From: GCA-2862585 sp049890295
GTDB taxonomy: Bacteria; Bacteroidota; Bacteroidia; Flavobacteriales; UBA7312
Direction of reading: 5' to 3'
Length of the DNA stretch: 64,000 nucleotides
Assembly (NCBI GenBank): GCA_049890295.1
Contig: JBMHBP010000023.1
Span: 164,672-228,671, forward strand
This document shows positions 8,876 to 17,583 of the stretch, piece by piece. Made by a program: the position numbers and the translations under genes. Below the pieces are notes generated by a model, which saw only the letters and a list, made by a program, of their open reading frames with translations, was not told the origin of the DNA and did not search any database. Each line of letters starts with the position of its first letter. Position 1 is the stretch's first letter.

Positions 8876-11184
8876 TATTTTTTCTTACTTTTTGCTGCTA
8901 AGTCAAGACACATTTCTCGAGTCAAAGATTTAGGTTCAACATCTTTAGGAATCTTAACATTGGTCTTGTTTTTTCTAGCCCCCTCTCCGATTTGAATGAA
9001 TGGTCCATAGCGACCATTCAATACTTGAACTAGTGGGTCGCCTTCAAATCGATTTATAGTTTTCTCAGCCTCTGCTTTACGATGGGCTAAAATGAGTTCT
9101 ACAGCTCTTGCTATTTCAATAGTCAAAGGTTCGTCTCCATTATCTTTTTTTATTGAAATAAATTTACCTTTATGTCTCAAGTATGGACCAAATCTTCCTA
9201 TGGAAGTAACAACCTCCTCATCTTCAAAATTTCCTACTGTTCGAGGTAACTTGAATAGCTCTAAAGCCTCCTCCAATGTTATGGTAGAAATGCTTTGATC
9301 TGCTAGTAATGAAGCAAATCGCGGTTTCTTTTCATCGCTCACTTCACCAATTTGAACCATAGGACCAAATCGACCAATCTTGACATAGACATTTTCACCC
9401 GATGCAGGCTCAACTCCTAGCAGTTTTTGACCTTTAGCTGTTTCAGAATTATCAGCAACATCATTGACTGTTTTAGAAAAAGAATTATAAAACTGTCCAA
9501 TCATATCATTCCAAACCTTATCGCCTTTAGCGATATCATCAAACTCCTTTTCTACCTCAGCGGTAAAACTGTAATCCATAACCTTTTTAAAGTTATCATT
9601 TAGAAAGTCCGTGACAACAATTCCTATATCAGTAGGTTTCATTTTAGATTTGTCTGATCCAGTTTTCTCAGATTTTATACTTTCACTAATTTCTTGATTT
9701 GTTAGTGTTAGCAAAACGTGATCTTTCTTTACTCCTTCACTTTGACCCTTCACAACATAACCTCTATTTTGAATGGTGGTAATTGTAGATGCGTAAGTTG
9801 ATGGACGTCCAATTCCTAATTCCTCAAGACGCTTTACTAGACTAGCCTCTGTGTATCTTGCTTTGGGTTTGCTAAATCGTTCTGTTGCTACTATTTCTTT
9901 ATTTAATACTACTTCATTTTCTGATAATTTTGGAAGCATTCCATCCTGTTCTTCATCTTCATTATCGTTTCCTTCCAAATAAACCTTTAAAAAACCATCA
10001 AACTTGATCATTTCTCCTTTAGAAACAAATAGATTATTATTATTGGAGTTGGTAATGTGGACAGTTGTCCGCTCAAGTTGAGCTTCGGCCATCTGTGATG
10101 AAATGGTTCTTTTCCAAATCAAAGTATATAATCGTTGTAAATTTCTATCGGCTGTTATGACTGGCTGAGAGAGGTTGGTTGGTCGAATTGCCTCATGTGC
10201 TTCTTGAGCACCTTTTGATTTAGTACTAAACTGTCGGCTTTTAGCATATTCCTTTCCAAATTCCTTTTCTATATAGCTAGCAGCAGTTTGCATTGCTTCC
10301 TTAGATAAATTCACACTGTCCGTACGCATGTATGTGATCGTACCTGACTCGTATAATTTTTGTGCTACACTCATTGTTTGACCTACTGAAAAACCTAATT
10401 TTCTAGAGGCTTCTTGCTGAAGTGTAGAAGTTGTAAATGGTGCTGATGGTGACTTTTTTGCCGGTTTTTTAACCAAGGAAGATACTGTGAACTGAGCATC
10501 TACACAAGTCGTAAGAAAGTTTAACGCTTCTTCTTTTGAGTCAAAGCGTTTATCTAAATCAGCCCTAAATGATTTTCCGGTATTATTGGTGAAAATTGCA
10601 GTGACCTTAAAAGATGATACACTAACAAAGTCAATAATTTCCTTTTCGCGTTCTACTATCAGCCTAACAGCCACCGACTGTACTCTACCTGCCGAAAGTC
10701 CATATTTAACTTTTTTCCATAATACAGGAGAAAGTTCAAACCCCACTAATCGATCAAGCACTCTACGTGCCTGTTGAGCATTAACCAAATTGACATCCAG
10801 ATTCCTTGGATTCTGTACTGCTTTTTGAATAGCAGATTTAGTAATCTCATTAAACACAATACGTTTAGTTTTAGCATCTTCTAGTTTTAGAGCCTCAACC
10901 AAATGCCATGCAATTGCTTCGCCCTCTCGATCCTCATCCGTTGCAAGCCATACAAGCTCTGACTTCTTAGATAATTTCGAGAGTTCATCGACTACCTTTT
11001 TTTTATCAGGGCTTATTTCATAGGTTGGCTTGAATCCGTTTTCTATATCGATAGCCATACCGCCCTTCTTTGGTAAGTCTCTAATGTGTCCAATACTGGA
11101 TTTTACTGTGAAGTCTTTGCCTAAGTATTTTTCAATAGTTTTAGCTTTAGCAGGGGACTCAACGATTACTAAATTTTTTGTCAT
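8875..11184 (-). CDS. topA: DNA topoisomerase I
   Basis: 769 residues, type IA topoisomerase that relaxes negative supercoils. The TOPRIM domain is at the N-terminus (LVIVESPAKAKTIEKYLG and later TDEDREGEAIAWH). The catalytic tyrosine is in TYMRTDS near residue 286. The C-terminal part holds topoisomerase C-terminal repeats (GRFGPMVQIG, GRFGPYLRHKGKF, GRYGPFIQIG) without cysteine zinc fingers, as is usual in Bacteroidota. A good promoter lies upstream (11216-11247), and the gene heads the row leading to the T9SS genes. Confidence 0.97.
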   Translation of the reverse strand: MTKNLVIVESPAKAKTIEKYLGKDFTVKSSIGHIRDLPKKGGMAIDIENGFKPTYEISPDKKKVVDELSKLSKKSELVWLATDEDREGEAIAWHLVEALKLEDAKTKRIVFNEITKSAIQKAVQNPRNLDVNLVNAQQARRVLDRLVGFELSPVLWKKVKYGLSAGRVQSVAVRLIVEREKEIIDFVSVSSFKVTAIFTNNTGKSFRADLDKRFDSKEEALNFLTTCVDAQFTVSSLVKKPAKKSPSAPFTTSTLQQEASRKLGFSVGQTMSVAQKLYESGTITYMRTDSVNLSKEAMQTAASYIEKEFGKEYAKSRQFSTKSKGAQEAHEAIRPTNLSQPVITADRNLQRLYTLIWKRTISSQMAEAQLERTTVHITNSNNNNLFVSKGEMIKFDGFLKVYLEGNDNEDEEQDGMLPKLSENEVVLNKEIVATERFSKPKARYTEASLVKRLEELGIGRPSTYASTITTIQNRGYVVKGQSEGVKKDHVLLTLTNQEISESIKSEKTGSDKSKMKPTDIGIVVTDFLNDNFKKVMDYSFTAEVEKEFDDIAKGDKVWNDMIGQFYNSFSKTVNDVADNSETAKGQKLLGVEPASGENVYVKIGRFGPMVQIGEVSDEKKPRFASLLADQSISTITLEEALELFKLPRTVGNFEDEEVVTSIGRFGPYLRHKGKFISIKKDNGDEPLTIEIARAVELILAHRKAEAEKTINRFEGDPLVQVLNGRYGPFIQIGEGARKNKTNVKIPKDVEPKSLTREMCLDLAAKSKKK

Positions 11185-11215
11185 AAGAAAATAAGTTGAT
11201 TCGTTAAATAGAGTG

Positions 11216-11247
11216 CAAATATATTACTCATTTTTTCAAAATCACAA
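11216..11247 (-). promoter_or_regulatory. Promoter of topA (-33 TTG, -7 TATATTTG)
   Basis: On the minus strand TTG (11247-11245) is separated by 21 bases from TATATTTG (11223-11216), matching the Bacteroidota consensus TTG-N17-23-TAnnTTTG. The topA ATG follows 31 bases after the -7 box. Confidence 0.6.
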
Positions 11248-11334
11248 TTGACTGACTCAACATTAATACGTTATATTATTATATAATATAAGTTTTTCAA
11301 AAAAAAATATTTCTGTCAATTTGTCAGTTTTTGT

Positions 11335-11342
11335 TAATTTTG
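11335..11342 (+). promoter_or_regulatory. Candidate -7 box of the miaB operon
   Basis: TAATTTTG, exact match to TAnnTTTG, 18 bases before the miaB ATG. No -33 TTG at a standard distance. The rest of the 176-base divergent gap 11185-11360 is AT-rich sequence with the topA promoter. Confidence 0.45.
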
Positions 11343-11360
11343 CACGTCTAACATAAACCA

Positions 11361-12809
11361 ATGAGTGAAATAGAAAAAATTATTGACCCCTCAAAACAAG
11401 GCCAAGCACTAGATAAATATTCCCCAATTCAAGGTGAAAAGAAAATGTATATTGAAAGCTACGGCTGTCAAATGAATTTTTCTGATAGTGAGATTGTTGC
11501 TTCAATATTAAACAAAGAAGGTTTTTCAACAACACCAAATATAGAAGAAGCCAATTTGGTTCTCGTTAACACTTGTTCAATTCGTGAAAAAGCCGAACAA
11601 ACTGTTAGAAATCGGCTAAAGGTCTACAATGCCATAAAGAAAAAACAAAACCCTGCTATGCTAGTTGGCGTATTAGGATGTATGGCTGAGCGACTTAAAG
11701 AGAAATTCTTAGAGGAAGAAAAATTAGTCGATATAGTTGTTGGGCCAGACGCATACAGAGACTTACCAAATCTTATAGAGGAAGTAAATGATGGCCGCAA
11801 AGCTGTTAATGTAATTCTTTCAAAAGAAGAAACCTATGCCGAAATCAGTCCGGTAAGGCTAGGTGGAAATGGTATTACTGCCTTTGTTTCCATTACTAGA
11901 GGGTGTGATAATATGTGTTCGTTTTGTGTAGTTCCCTTTACTAGAGGTAGAGAGCGAAGCAGAAATCCTGAAAGTATTGTCAATGAATGTCATCAATTAG
12001 TAAAGGACGGCTACAAGGAAGTCACACTTTTAGGTCAAAATGTAGATTCCTATTTATGGCATGGCGGCGGGCTTAAAAAAGAGTTTCATAAGCTTAGTAA
12101 AGAAGAGCAGGCTAAGAGTACTAATTTCGCTCAACTTTTAGCACTAGTGGCAGAGGTCAGCCCTGAACTTCGTGTACGATTTTCTACTTCTCATCCAAAA
12201 GACATGCAAGATGATGTTCTCCATACTATTGCTAAGTATGAGAATATTTGCAACTATATACACCTACCTGTACAATCAGGAAATACAAGGGTACTAGAAC
12301 TGATGAATAGAGGATACACAAGAGAATGGTATTTAGATCGAATAGCAGCTATTAGACAAATTATACCCGATTGTGCAGTTTCTATGGATATTATTGCCGG
12401 ATTTTGTAGTGAAACAGAGGAAGAACATCAAGATACACTAAGCCTTATGGATATTGTTAAATACGATTTTGGCTACATGTTTAGTTATTCTGAACGACCA
12501 AATACACAGGCTCAACGTAAGCTGACCGATGATATTCCTGAAGAAATTAAAAAAAGACGACTCCAAGAAATCATAAGTCTTCAAATGAAACATTCATTGT
12601 ACAGAAATCAGCAACATGTAGGTAAAACCCACAAAGTGTTGATTGAAGGTGTATCCAAAAAATCCGACAACGAACTGTTTGGTAGAAATACTCAAAATAC
12701 TGTGGTTGTATTCCCAAGAGAACAATTCAATGCTGGTGATTACGTTATGGTTCATGTCGACTCATGTACAGCCGCTACTCTGAAAGGAAAAGTAATAGTA
12801 AAACTATGA
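11361..12809 (+). CDS. miaB: tRNA-2-methylthio-N6-dimethylallyladenosine synthase MiaB
   Basis: 482 residues, a radical-SAM methylthiotransferase that modifies A37 of tRNAs reading UNN codons. The N-terminal UPF0004 domain provides three cysteines for one cluster (ESYGCQMNFSDSE, VNTCSIREKAEQ, VLGCMAERLKE). The radical SAM motif CDNMCSFC is near residues 183-190, followed by VVPFTRGRERSR, and a TRAM domain lies at the C-terminus. All six cluster cysteines are present. First gene of a plus-strand run; its TGA overlaps the ATG of the sigma-54 activator. Confidence 0.97.
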   Translation: MSEIEKIIDPSKQGQALDKYSPIQGEKKMYIESYGCQMNFSDSEIVASILNKEGFSTTPNIEEANLVLVNTCSIREKAEQTVRNRLKVYNAIKKKQNPAMLVGVLGCMAERLKEKFLEEEKLVDIVVGPDAYRDLPNLIEEVNDGRKAVNVILSKEETYAEISPVRLGGNGITAFVSITRGCDNMCSFCVVPFTRGRERSRNPESIVNECHQLVKDGYKEVTLLGQNVDSYLWHGGGLKKEFHKLSKEEQAKSTNFAQLLALVAEVSPELRVRFSTSHPKDMQDDVLHTIAKYENICNYIHLPVQSGNTRVLELMNRGYTREWYLDRIAAIRQIIPDCAVSMDIIAGFCSETEEEHQDTLSLMDIVKYDFGYMFSYSERPNTQAQRKLTDDIPEEIKKRRLQEIISLQMKHSLYRNQQHVGKTHKVLIEGVSKKSDNELFGRNTQNTVVVFPREQFNAGDYVMVHVDSCTAATLKGKVIVKL

Positions 12810-13948
12810 CCGCACTACAACAAATAAAACAGCGTTTTGGCATTATGGGTCAGTCTGTAAAGCTAGAAAGAGCTATAGAAACTGCCGTTCAAGTTGCACC
12901 AACGGATATTTCTGTTCTAATTACTGGTGAAAGTGGTACTGGTAAAGAGGTCATGCCAAAAATCATACATCAAAATAGTTCAAGAAAACATAACAACTAC
13001 ATTGCCGTAAATTGCGGAGCTATTCCTGAAGGCACCATTGATAGTGAATTATTTGGACATGAAAAAGGTGCTTTCACAGGAGCCAGCGAACAACGAAAAG
13101 GTTATTTTGAAGTAGCCAATGGTGGCACAATCTTTTTAGATGAGGTAGGTGAATTACCATTAAACACACAAGTCAGATTATTAAGAGTTCTTGAAAGTGG
13201 CGAGTTCATGAAAGTCGGTTCTAGTGAAATTATAAAAGTCGATATAAGAGTAGTAGCAGCCACAAATGTAAATATAGAAGAAGCTATAAAAAAAGGGAAA
13301 TTTAGAGAAGACCTTTATTACAGATTAAACACAATAAATATTAAAATGCCACCTCTTAGAGAACGTAAAGAGGATATTCATTTAATTTTCAGAAAGTTTG
13401 CAGCCGATTTTGCAGACAGGTATCATATTCCAACTATAAGACTAAATGAATCAGCCATTGAGCGGCTTGAACATTATTCATGGCCAGGAAATATCAGACA
13501 ACTAAAAAATGTCTGTGAACAATTATCGGCTGTTGAGCAAAACCGTAGTATAGATGCTAGCGTTTTAAATCAGTATATTCCAAAGGAAAATACCACCCCA
13601 ATATTATTTAATAATAACAGCAAAGAAAATGACTTTTCTGAAAGAGAAATTTTGTACAAAGTGCTCTTTGATATGAAAAACGATTTGAACGATTTAAAGC
13701 GTGTGACTAGTGAGTTAATGTCAGGCCAAACAGAAAGCAACACCAACAATGTAATTGACGAGAACTTACTTATACAAACTAAAGAGCAAGTTGAAATAGA
13801 AAAAAAGGTACTCACACTTCAAGAACAAGAAAAAATACTCATTGAAGAATCCTTAATTAGACATCAAGGTCGTCGCAAAGACGCGGCTGATGAACTAGGA
13901 ATTTCAGAACGAACACTTTACCGTAAAATAAAAGAGTATTTGTTGTGA
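12806..13948 (+). CDS. Sigma-54-dependent transcriptional activator (AAA+ plus Fis-type HTH, no receiver)
   Basis: The start is set at the ATG at 12806 (MTALQQIKQRFGIMG), which overlaps the miaB stop as ATGA; in-frame codons upstream lie inside miaB. The protein has 380 residues. The AAA+ domain has Walker A GESGTGKE (41-48), the sigma-54 contact loop GAFTGA (88-93), Walker B IFLDEVGE, and WPGNIRQLKN. A roughly 100-residue linker leads to a Fis-like helix-turn-helix at the C-terminus (GRRKDAADELGISERTLYRKI). There is no N-terminal sensor or receiver domain, so activity may be set by expression or by a partner protein. Targets are unknown; a sigma-54-like promoter lies 1.6 kb downstream at groES. 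Confidence 0.93.
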   Translation: MTALQQIKQRFGIMGQSVKLERAIETAVQVAPTDISVLITGESGTGKEVMPKIIHQNSSRKHNNYIAVNCGAIPEGTIDSELFGHEKGAFTGASEQRKGYFEVANGGTIFLDEVGELPLNTQVRLLRVLESGEFMKVGSSEIIKVDIRVVAATNVNIEEAIKKGKFREDLYYRLNTINIKMPPLRERKEDIHLIFRKFAADFADRYHIPTIRLNESAIERLEHYSWPGNIRQLKNVCEQLSAVEQNRSIDASVLNQYIPKENTTPILFNNNSKENDFSEREILYKVLFDMKNDLNDLKRVTSELMSGQTESNTNNVIDENLLIQTKEQVEIEKKVLTLQEQEKILIEESLIRHQGRRKDAADELGISERTLYRKIKEYLL

Positions 13949-14445
13949 AAAGTCAACTAACCATTATGTTGTCAGTAATTTTATCACTAAGTGCCTGTGG
14001 TATATATTCCTTTTCTGGGGCCTCTATTTCTTCTGAAATAAAAACGATAACTATCGGTTATTTTGATAGTCAAGCTGAATTACTACCGCCTGATTATCCC
14101 AATTTTTTCACCGAATCTATGAAGGATAAATTTATTGCTGAAACAGCATTATCTCCTGTCAATATAGACGGAGATCTAAGTTTTAGTGGTTATATTTCAA
14201 ATTATAGTATAAAGCCAATAGCTATACAGGCCAATGAAACGGCTGCAAAAAATAGGCTCACTGTTTCCGTTAAAGTGACTTTTACTAACCGCATACAAGA
14301 GGAATACAATTATGATAAAACATTTAGTCAATATGCTGACTATGACAGCAACCAAGATTTAAACACTATCGAGAGTGAATTATTGGCAGAAATAACCGAT
14401 CAATTGGTTGAAAATATTTTTAACGAAGCTGTTGCAACTTGGTAA
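13945..14445 (+). CDS. lptE: LPS assembly lipoprotein LptE-like
   Basis: 166 residues starting with GTG at 13945, overlapping the previous stop by four bases. The signal peptide ends in a lipobox (LSAC, Cys18), then the typical CGIYSFSGASIS start of Bacteroidota LptE and a small alpha/beta domain. LptE forms the plug of the LptD outer-membrane translocon that inserts LPS. lptE next to a sigma-54 activator and secG is a common order in Flavobacteriia. Similarity to proteobacterial LptE is low in this phylum, so the call rests on the N-terminus, size and order. Confidence 0.85.
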   Translation: MKSQLTIMLSVILSLSACGIYSFSGASISSEIKTITIGYFDSQAELLPPDYPNFFTESMKDKFIAETALSPVNIDGDLSFSGYISNYSIKPIAIQANETAAKNRLTVSVKVTFTNRIQEEYNYDKTFSQYADYDSNQDLNTIESELLAEITDQLVENIFNEAVATW

Positions 14446-15146
14446 TTTCTAAAGAAACATATAACCAATGGGTTAATGATCCTTATCAGCTCACTGAAAA
14501 AGATTTGGAACCGTTAAATGAACTGATTGAGACCTTTCCTTATTGTCAAACCACCCGTTTACTAAAAACCATATGTCTACAGAATATAGGTAGTTTTCAA
14601 TTTAACCAACATCTCAAACAAACAGCTGCCTACTCTGGTGACAGGAGAAGACTTTTCGATCTTGTTACTAAAAAAACAAAAATTAATAATAAACTTACAG
14701 CAATAAAAGAAAAAATAAAGCCTGTTGAAGATTCAAAAATTAAGCAAAAAGAAGATATACTCAACATAGGCGAACCATTAGAATTTAATAAATCTGAAAC
14801 TTATTCTTTTAGCGAATGGTTAAAACTAACTAAAGCTAAACCTATTCAACGAAAGGAAGAAAAAAATACACTACAAGAAAAAGTCGGTCGCATTGAAAAA
14901 TACATTGCAAATAGAGATCGAAAACCTCAAAAAACAACCTTCTTTTCCGCCAGTGATAAATCTAAAGAAAGTGAAACATTTGAATTTAGTATAGTCACCG
15001 AAACCTTGGCAAAAGTTTATTTAGAACAAGGACATTATGAAAGAGCTAAAGAGGCTTACAGACAATTGAGTTTGAAATATCCCCAAAAAAGTTCTTTATT
15101 TGCATCCCGAATTGAATTAATCGATCAATTGATCAAAAACAAATAA
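14439..15146 (+). CDS. Conserved hypothetical protein with C-terminal TPR-like helices
   Basis: 235 residues, soluble, no signal peptide. The only plausible start is a TTG at 14439, overlapping lptE by seven bases; no ATG occurs in frame nearby. The N-terminal part (YNQWVNDPYQLTEKDLEPL, then FPYCQTTRLL) resembles a conserved Bacteroidota hypothetical found beside lptE and secG. The middle is Lys/Glu-rich and probably disordered. The last 50 residues read as a tetratricopeptide hairpin (LAKVYLEQGHYERAKEAYRQL). Function unknown; the context suggests envelope assembly or protein export. Confidence 0.8.
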   Translation: MVISKETYNQWVNDPYQLTEKDLEPLNELIETFPYCQTTRLLKTICLQNIGSFQFNQHLKQTAAYSGDRRRLFDLVTKKTKINNKLTAIKEKIKPVEDSKIKQKEDILNIGEPLEFNKSETYSFSEWLKLTKAKPIQRKEEKNTLQEKVGRIEKYIANRDRKPQKTTFFSASDKSKESETFEFSIVTETLAKVYLEQGHYERAKEAYRQLSLKYPQKSSLFASRIELIDQLIKNK

Positions 15147-15149
15147 CGC

Positions 15150-15485
15150 ATGTATACTATATTCTCTATATTAATCATCATAACTTGTATTTTATTATTG
15201 TTAGTTGTGCTAGTCCAAAATCCGAAAGGAGGTGGTCTGTCAGCAACATTTGGTGGTGGAAATCAAGTTATGGGAGTTAAAAAAACTGCCGATTTTTTAG
15301 AAAAAGCAACTTGGTACTTAGCAATTGCATTATTATTCTTTTCATTAATGTCAAACTTGAGTATCTCTTCAAGTACTGATAACAACGGACAAAATGAATC
15401 GATTATCCAAGAACAACTGGATGACACGCCTATTCCAACTCAGAGTTTACCAAATTTACCCGTTCAGGAAACACCATCTGAATAA
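15150..15485 (+). CDS. secG: Preprotein translocase subunit SecG
   Basis: 111 residues with two membrane helices (about 1-22 and 50-70) joined by the conserved loop LVVLVQNPKGGGLSATFGGG, which is diagnostic for SecG. The C-terminal tail is polar and acidic. SecG assists SecA-driven export through SecYE. It is the last gene of the miaB-to-secG run and starts three bases after the preceding gene. Confidence 0.95.
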   Translation: MYTIFSILIIITCILLLLVVLVQNPKGGGLSATFGGGNQVMGVKKTADFLEKATWYLAIALLFFSLMSNLSISSSTDNNGQNESIIQEQLDDTPIPTQSLPNLPVQETPSE

Positions 15486-15551
15486 GCGATTTACTGACAA
15501 ATTTGTAATCTACAACTGAAAAAAAGTCATTACACGGTATCAATTTTGCTG

Positions 15552-15567
15552 TGGCATGATTTTTGAA
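15552..15567 (+). promoter_or_regulatory. Candidate sigma-54 (-24/-12) promoter of groESL
   Basis: TGGCATGATTTTTGAA compared with the sigma-54 consensus TGGCACGN4TTGCW: 10 of 12 defined positions agree and the GG-to-G spacing is exactly 12. The -12 GC reads GA, which is a weakness. A start about 12 bases later would give a leader of some 25 bases before the groES ATG at 15602. No CIRCE (HrcA) inverted repeat was seen here. Confidence 0.5.
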
Positions 15568-15601
15568 TCCATATTAGATAATTAAACAAAAAAACAAAAC
15601 T

Positions 15602-15871
15602 ATGAATGTAAAACCATTAGCTGATAGGGTACTCGTTGAACCTGCTAAGGCAGAAACTACTACAGCATCAGGAATTATCATTCCAGATACAGCACAAGAA
15701 AAACCACAAAAAGGTACAATCGTGGCTGTTGGTAATGGTAAGAAAGACGAACCATTAACCGTTAAAGTCGGTGATACGGTACTTTACGGTAAATATTCAG
15801 GGACTGAACTTAAGTTCGAAGGAAAAGACTACATGATCATGCGTGAGTCTGATATTTTAGCAATTATTTAA
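15602..15871 (+). CDS. groES: Co-chaperonin GroES
   Basis: 89 residues, the heptameric lid of the GroEL folding chamber. It begins MNVKPLADRVLVEPAKAE, has the mobile-loop region with the TTASGIIIPDTAQEKP segment, and ends with the usual DYMIMRESDILAII. Eleven bases separate it from groEL, so the two form one operon, preceded by a sigma-54-like promoter. Confidence 0.98.
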   Translation: MNVKPLADRVLVEPAKAETTTASGIIIPDTAQEKPQKGTIVAVGNGKKDEPLTVKVGDTVLYGKYSGTELKFEGKDYMIMRESDILAII

Positions 15872-15882
15872 ACTACTAGAAA

Positions 15883-17514
15883 ATGGCAAAAGAAATAAAA
15901 TTTGATGTTGAAGCAAGAGACGCCCTTAAGCGTGGCGTTGACTCCCTTGCTAATGCAGTAAAAGTGACACTAGGACCACAAGGAAGAAACGTGGTTATTG
16001 ACAAAAAATTCGGCGGCCCATCTATCACTAAAGATGGTGTTTCTGTCGCTAAAGAAATCGAATTAGAAGATACCATTGAAAACATGGGTGCTCAAATGGT
16101 AAAAGAAGTAGCTTCAAAAACAGCTGATATTGCAGGAGATGGTACGACTACCGCAACAGTTTTAGCACAAGCTATTGTATCTGATGGCCTAAAAAATGTT
16201 GCTGCAGGTGCGAATCCAATGGATTTAAAACGAGGAATTGATAAAGCTGTAAATGTTGTGGTTGATAGTCTCAAATCTCAATCACAGGAAGTTGGTGATA
16301 GTATTGAAAAAATACAGCAAGTAGGAGCTATTTCTGCCAACAATGACAACACTATCGGTTCACTTATTGCAGAGGCAATGGACAAAGTCAAAAAAGAAGG
16401 TGTCATAACTGTAGAAGAAGCTAAAGGAACTGACACCTATGTTGAAGTCGTAGAAGGAATGCAATTTGATAGAGGTTACCTTTCTCCTTATTTTGTGACC
16501 AATGCAGACAAGATGCTAACTGACCTCGAAAGTCCTTACATTCTACTTTACGATAAGAAGATATCAAATATGAAAGATCTTCTGCCAGTATTAGAGCCAG
16601 CAGCACAATCAGGTAAACCATTATTAATTATTGCTGAAGATGTGGATGGCGAAGCCCTAGCAACTTTGGTAGTCAACAAAATGAGGGGTTCCTTAAAGAT
16701 TGCAGCCGTTAAAGCTCCAGGCTTTGGTGATAGAAGGAAAGCAATGCTCGAAGATATCGCTATTCTTACTGGCGGAACTGTTATTTCAGAAGAGCGTGGT
16801 TTTAAATTAGAAAATGCTTCTATCGATATGCTAGGAACAGCAGAGAAAGTAACCATTGACAAAGACAATACTACAATTGTAAATGGTGCTGGAGAAAAAG
16901 ACGCTATATCGGCCAGAGTCAATCAGATTAAAGCTCAGATTGAAAGTACTTCATCAGACTACGATAAAGAAAAACTACAAGAGCGATTAGCAAAATTAGC
17001 TGGTGGTGTAGCTGTATTATACGTTGGTGCTGCTTCCGAAGTAGAAATGAAAGAAAAGAAAGACCGCGTTGATGATGCACTTCATGCTACCAGAGCAGCC
17101 GTTGAAGAAGGGATTATCGCAGGTGGTGGTGTAGCCTTAGTAAGAGCTGCTGACTCCCTTTCTAAATTAGAAGGTGATAATGCTGATGAAACGACAGGTA
17201 TTCAAATCGTTACTCGTGCTATTGAAGAGCCGCTAAGACAAATTGTTGCCAATGCCGGAAACGAAGGCTCGGTAGTTGTTTCAAAGGTAAAAGAGGGTAA
17301 AGCAGATTTTGGATACAATGCTAAAAAAGAGCAATATGAAAATATGTTCGAAGCGGGAATTATTGACCCAACAAAAGTTACAAGGGTAGCATTAGAAAAC
17401 GCTGCCTCTGTAGCCGGCATGTTACTCACAACTGAATGTGTCTTGGCAGAAATTCCTGAAGAAAATCCTCCAATGCCTCCAATGGGTGGTGGCGGAATGC
17501 CAGGAATGATGTAA
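15883..17514 (+). CDS. groL: Chaperonin GroEL
   Basis: 543 residues, 60 kDa chaperonin. Motifs include VTLGPQGRNVVIDK, the ATP site GDGTTTATVLA, DRVDDALHATRAAVEEGIIAGGG and a short GGM-rich tail (MPPMGGGGMPGMM). Full length with no deviation from the family. It follows groES, and a strong bidirectional terminator sits 17 bases after the stop. Confidence 0.99.
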   Translation: MAKEIKFDVEARDALKRGVDSLANAVKVTLGPQGRNVVIDKKFGGPSITKDGVSVAKEIELEDTIENMGAQMVKEVASKTADIAGDGTTTATVLAQAIVSDGLKNVAAGANPMDLKRGIDKAVNVVVDSLKSQSQEVGDSIEKIQQVGAISANNDNTIGSLIAEAMDKVKKEGVITVEEAKGTDTYVEVVEGMQFDRGYLSPYFVTNADKMLTDLESPYILLYDKKISNMKDLLPVLEPAAQSGKPLLIIAEDVDGEALATLVVNKMRGSLKIAAVKAPGFGDRRKAMLEDIAILTGGTVISEERGFKLENASIDMLGTAEKVTIDKDNTTIVNGAGEKDAISARVNQIKAQIESTSSDYDKEKLQERLAKLAGGVAVLYVGAASEVEMKEKKDRVDDALHATRAAVEEGIIAGGGVALVRAADSLSKLEGDNADETTGIQIVTRAIEEPLRQIVANAGNEGSVVVSKVKEGKADFGYNAKKEQYENMFEAGIIDPTKVTRVALENAASVAGMLLTTECVLAEIPEENPPMPPMGGGGMPGMM

Positions 17515-17531
17515 TTCACTCACTTATATTT

Positions 17532-17565
17532 AAAAAAAAGGGCTTCATATGAAGCCCTTTTTTTT
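17532..17565. terminator. Bidirectional terminator between groEL and the Asp-rich repeat gene
   Basis: Perfect hairpin: eight A, GGGCTTC, loop ATAT, GAAGCCC, eight T. It works for groEL on the plus strand and for the convergent gene ending at 17584 on the minus strand. Confidence 0.93.
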
Positions 17566-17583
17566 AAAATGCGTCTAGATTTT

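Noticed and set aside
11265..11300. Very AT-rich stretch with ATTATATAATATAA as a replication origin or DnaA region
   Set aside because: No DnaA boxes, no dnaA/dnaN/gidA neighbours; it is the divergent promoter region of topA and miaB.
15486..15601. CIRCE/HrcA operator upstream of groES
   Set aside because: No TTAGCACTC-N9-GAGTGCTAA or close variant is present.
16548..16922. Open frame of 124 codons antisense to groEL
   Set aside because: It follows the codon structure of groEL on the opposite strand, has no start context or homology that I recognise, and the GroEL reading is certain.
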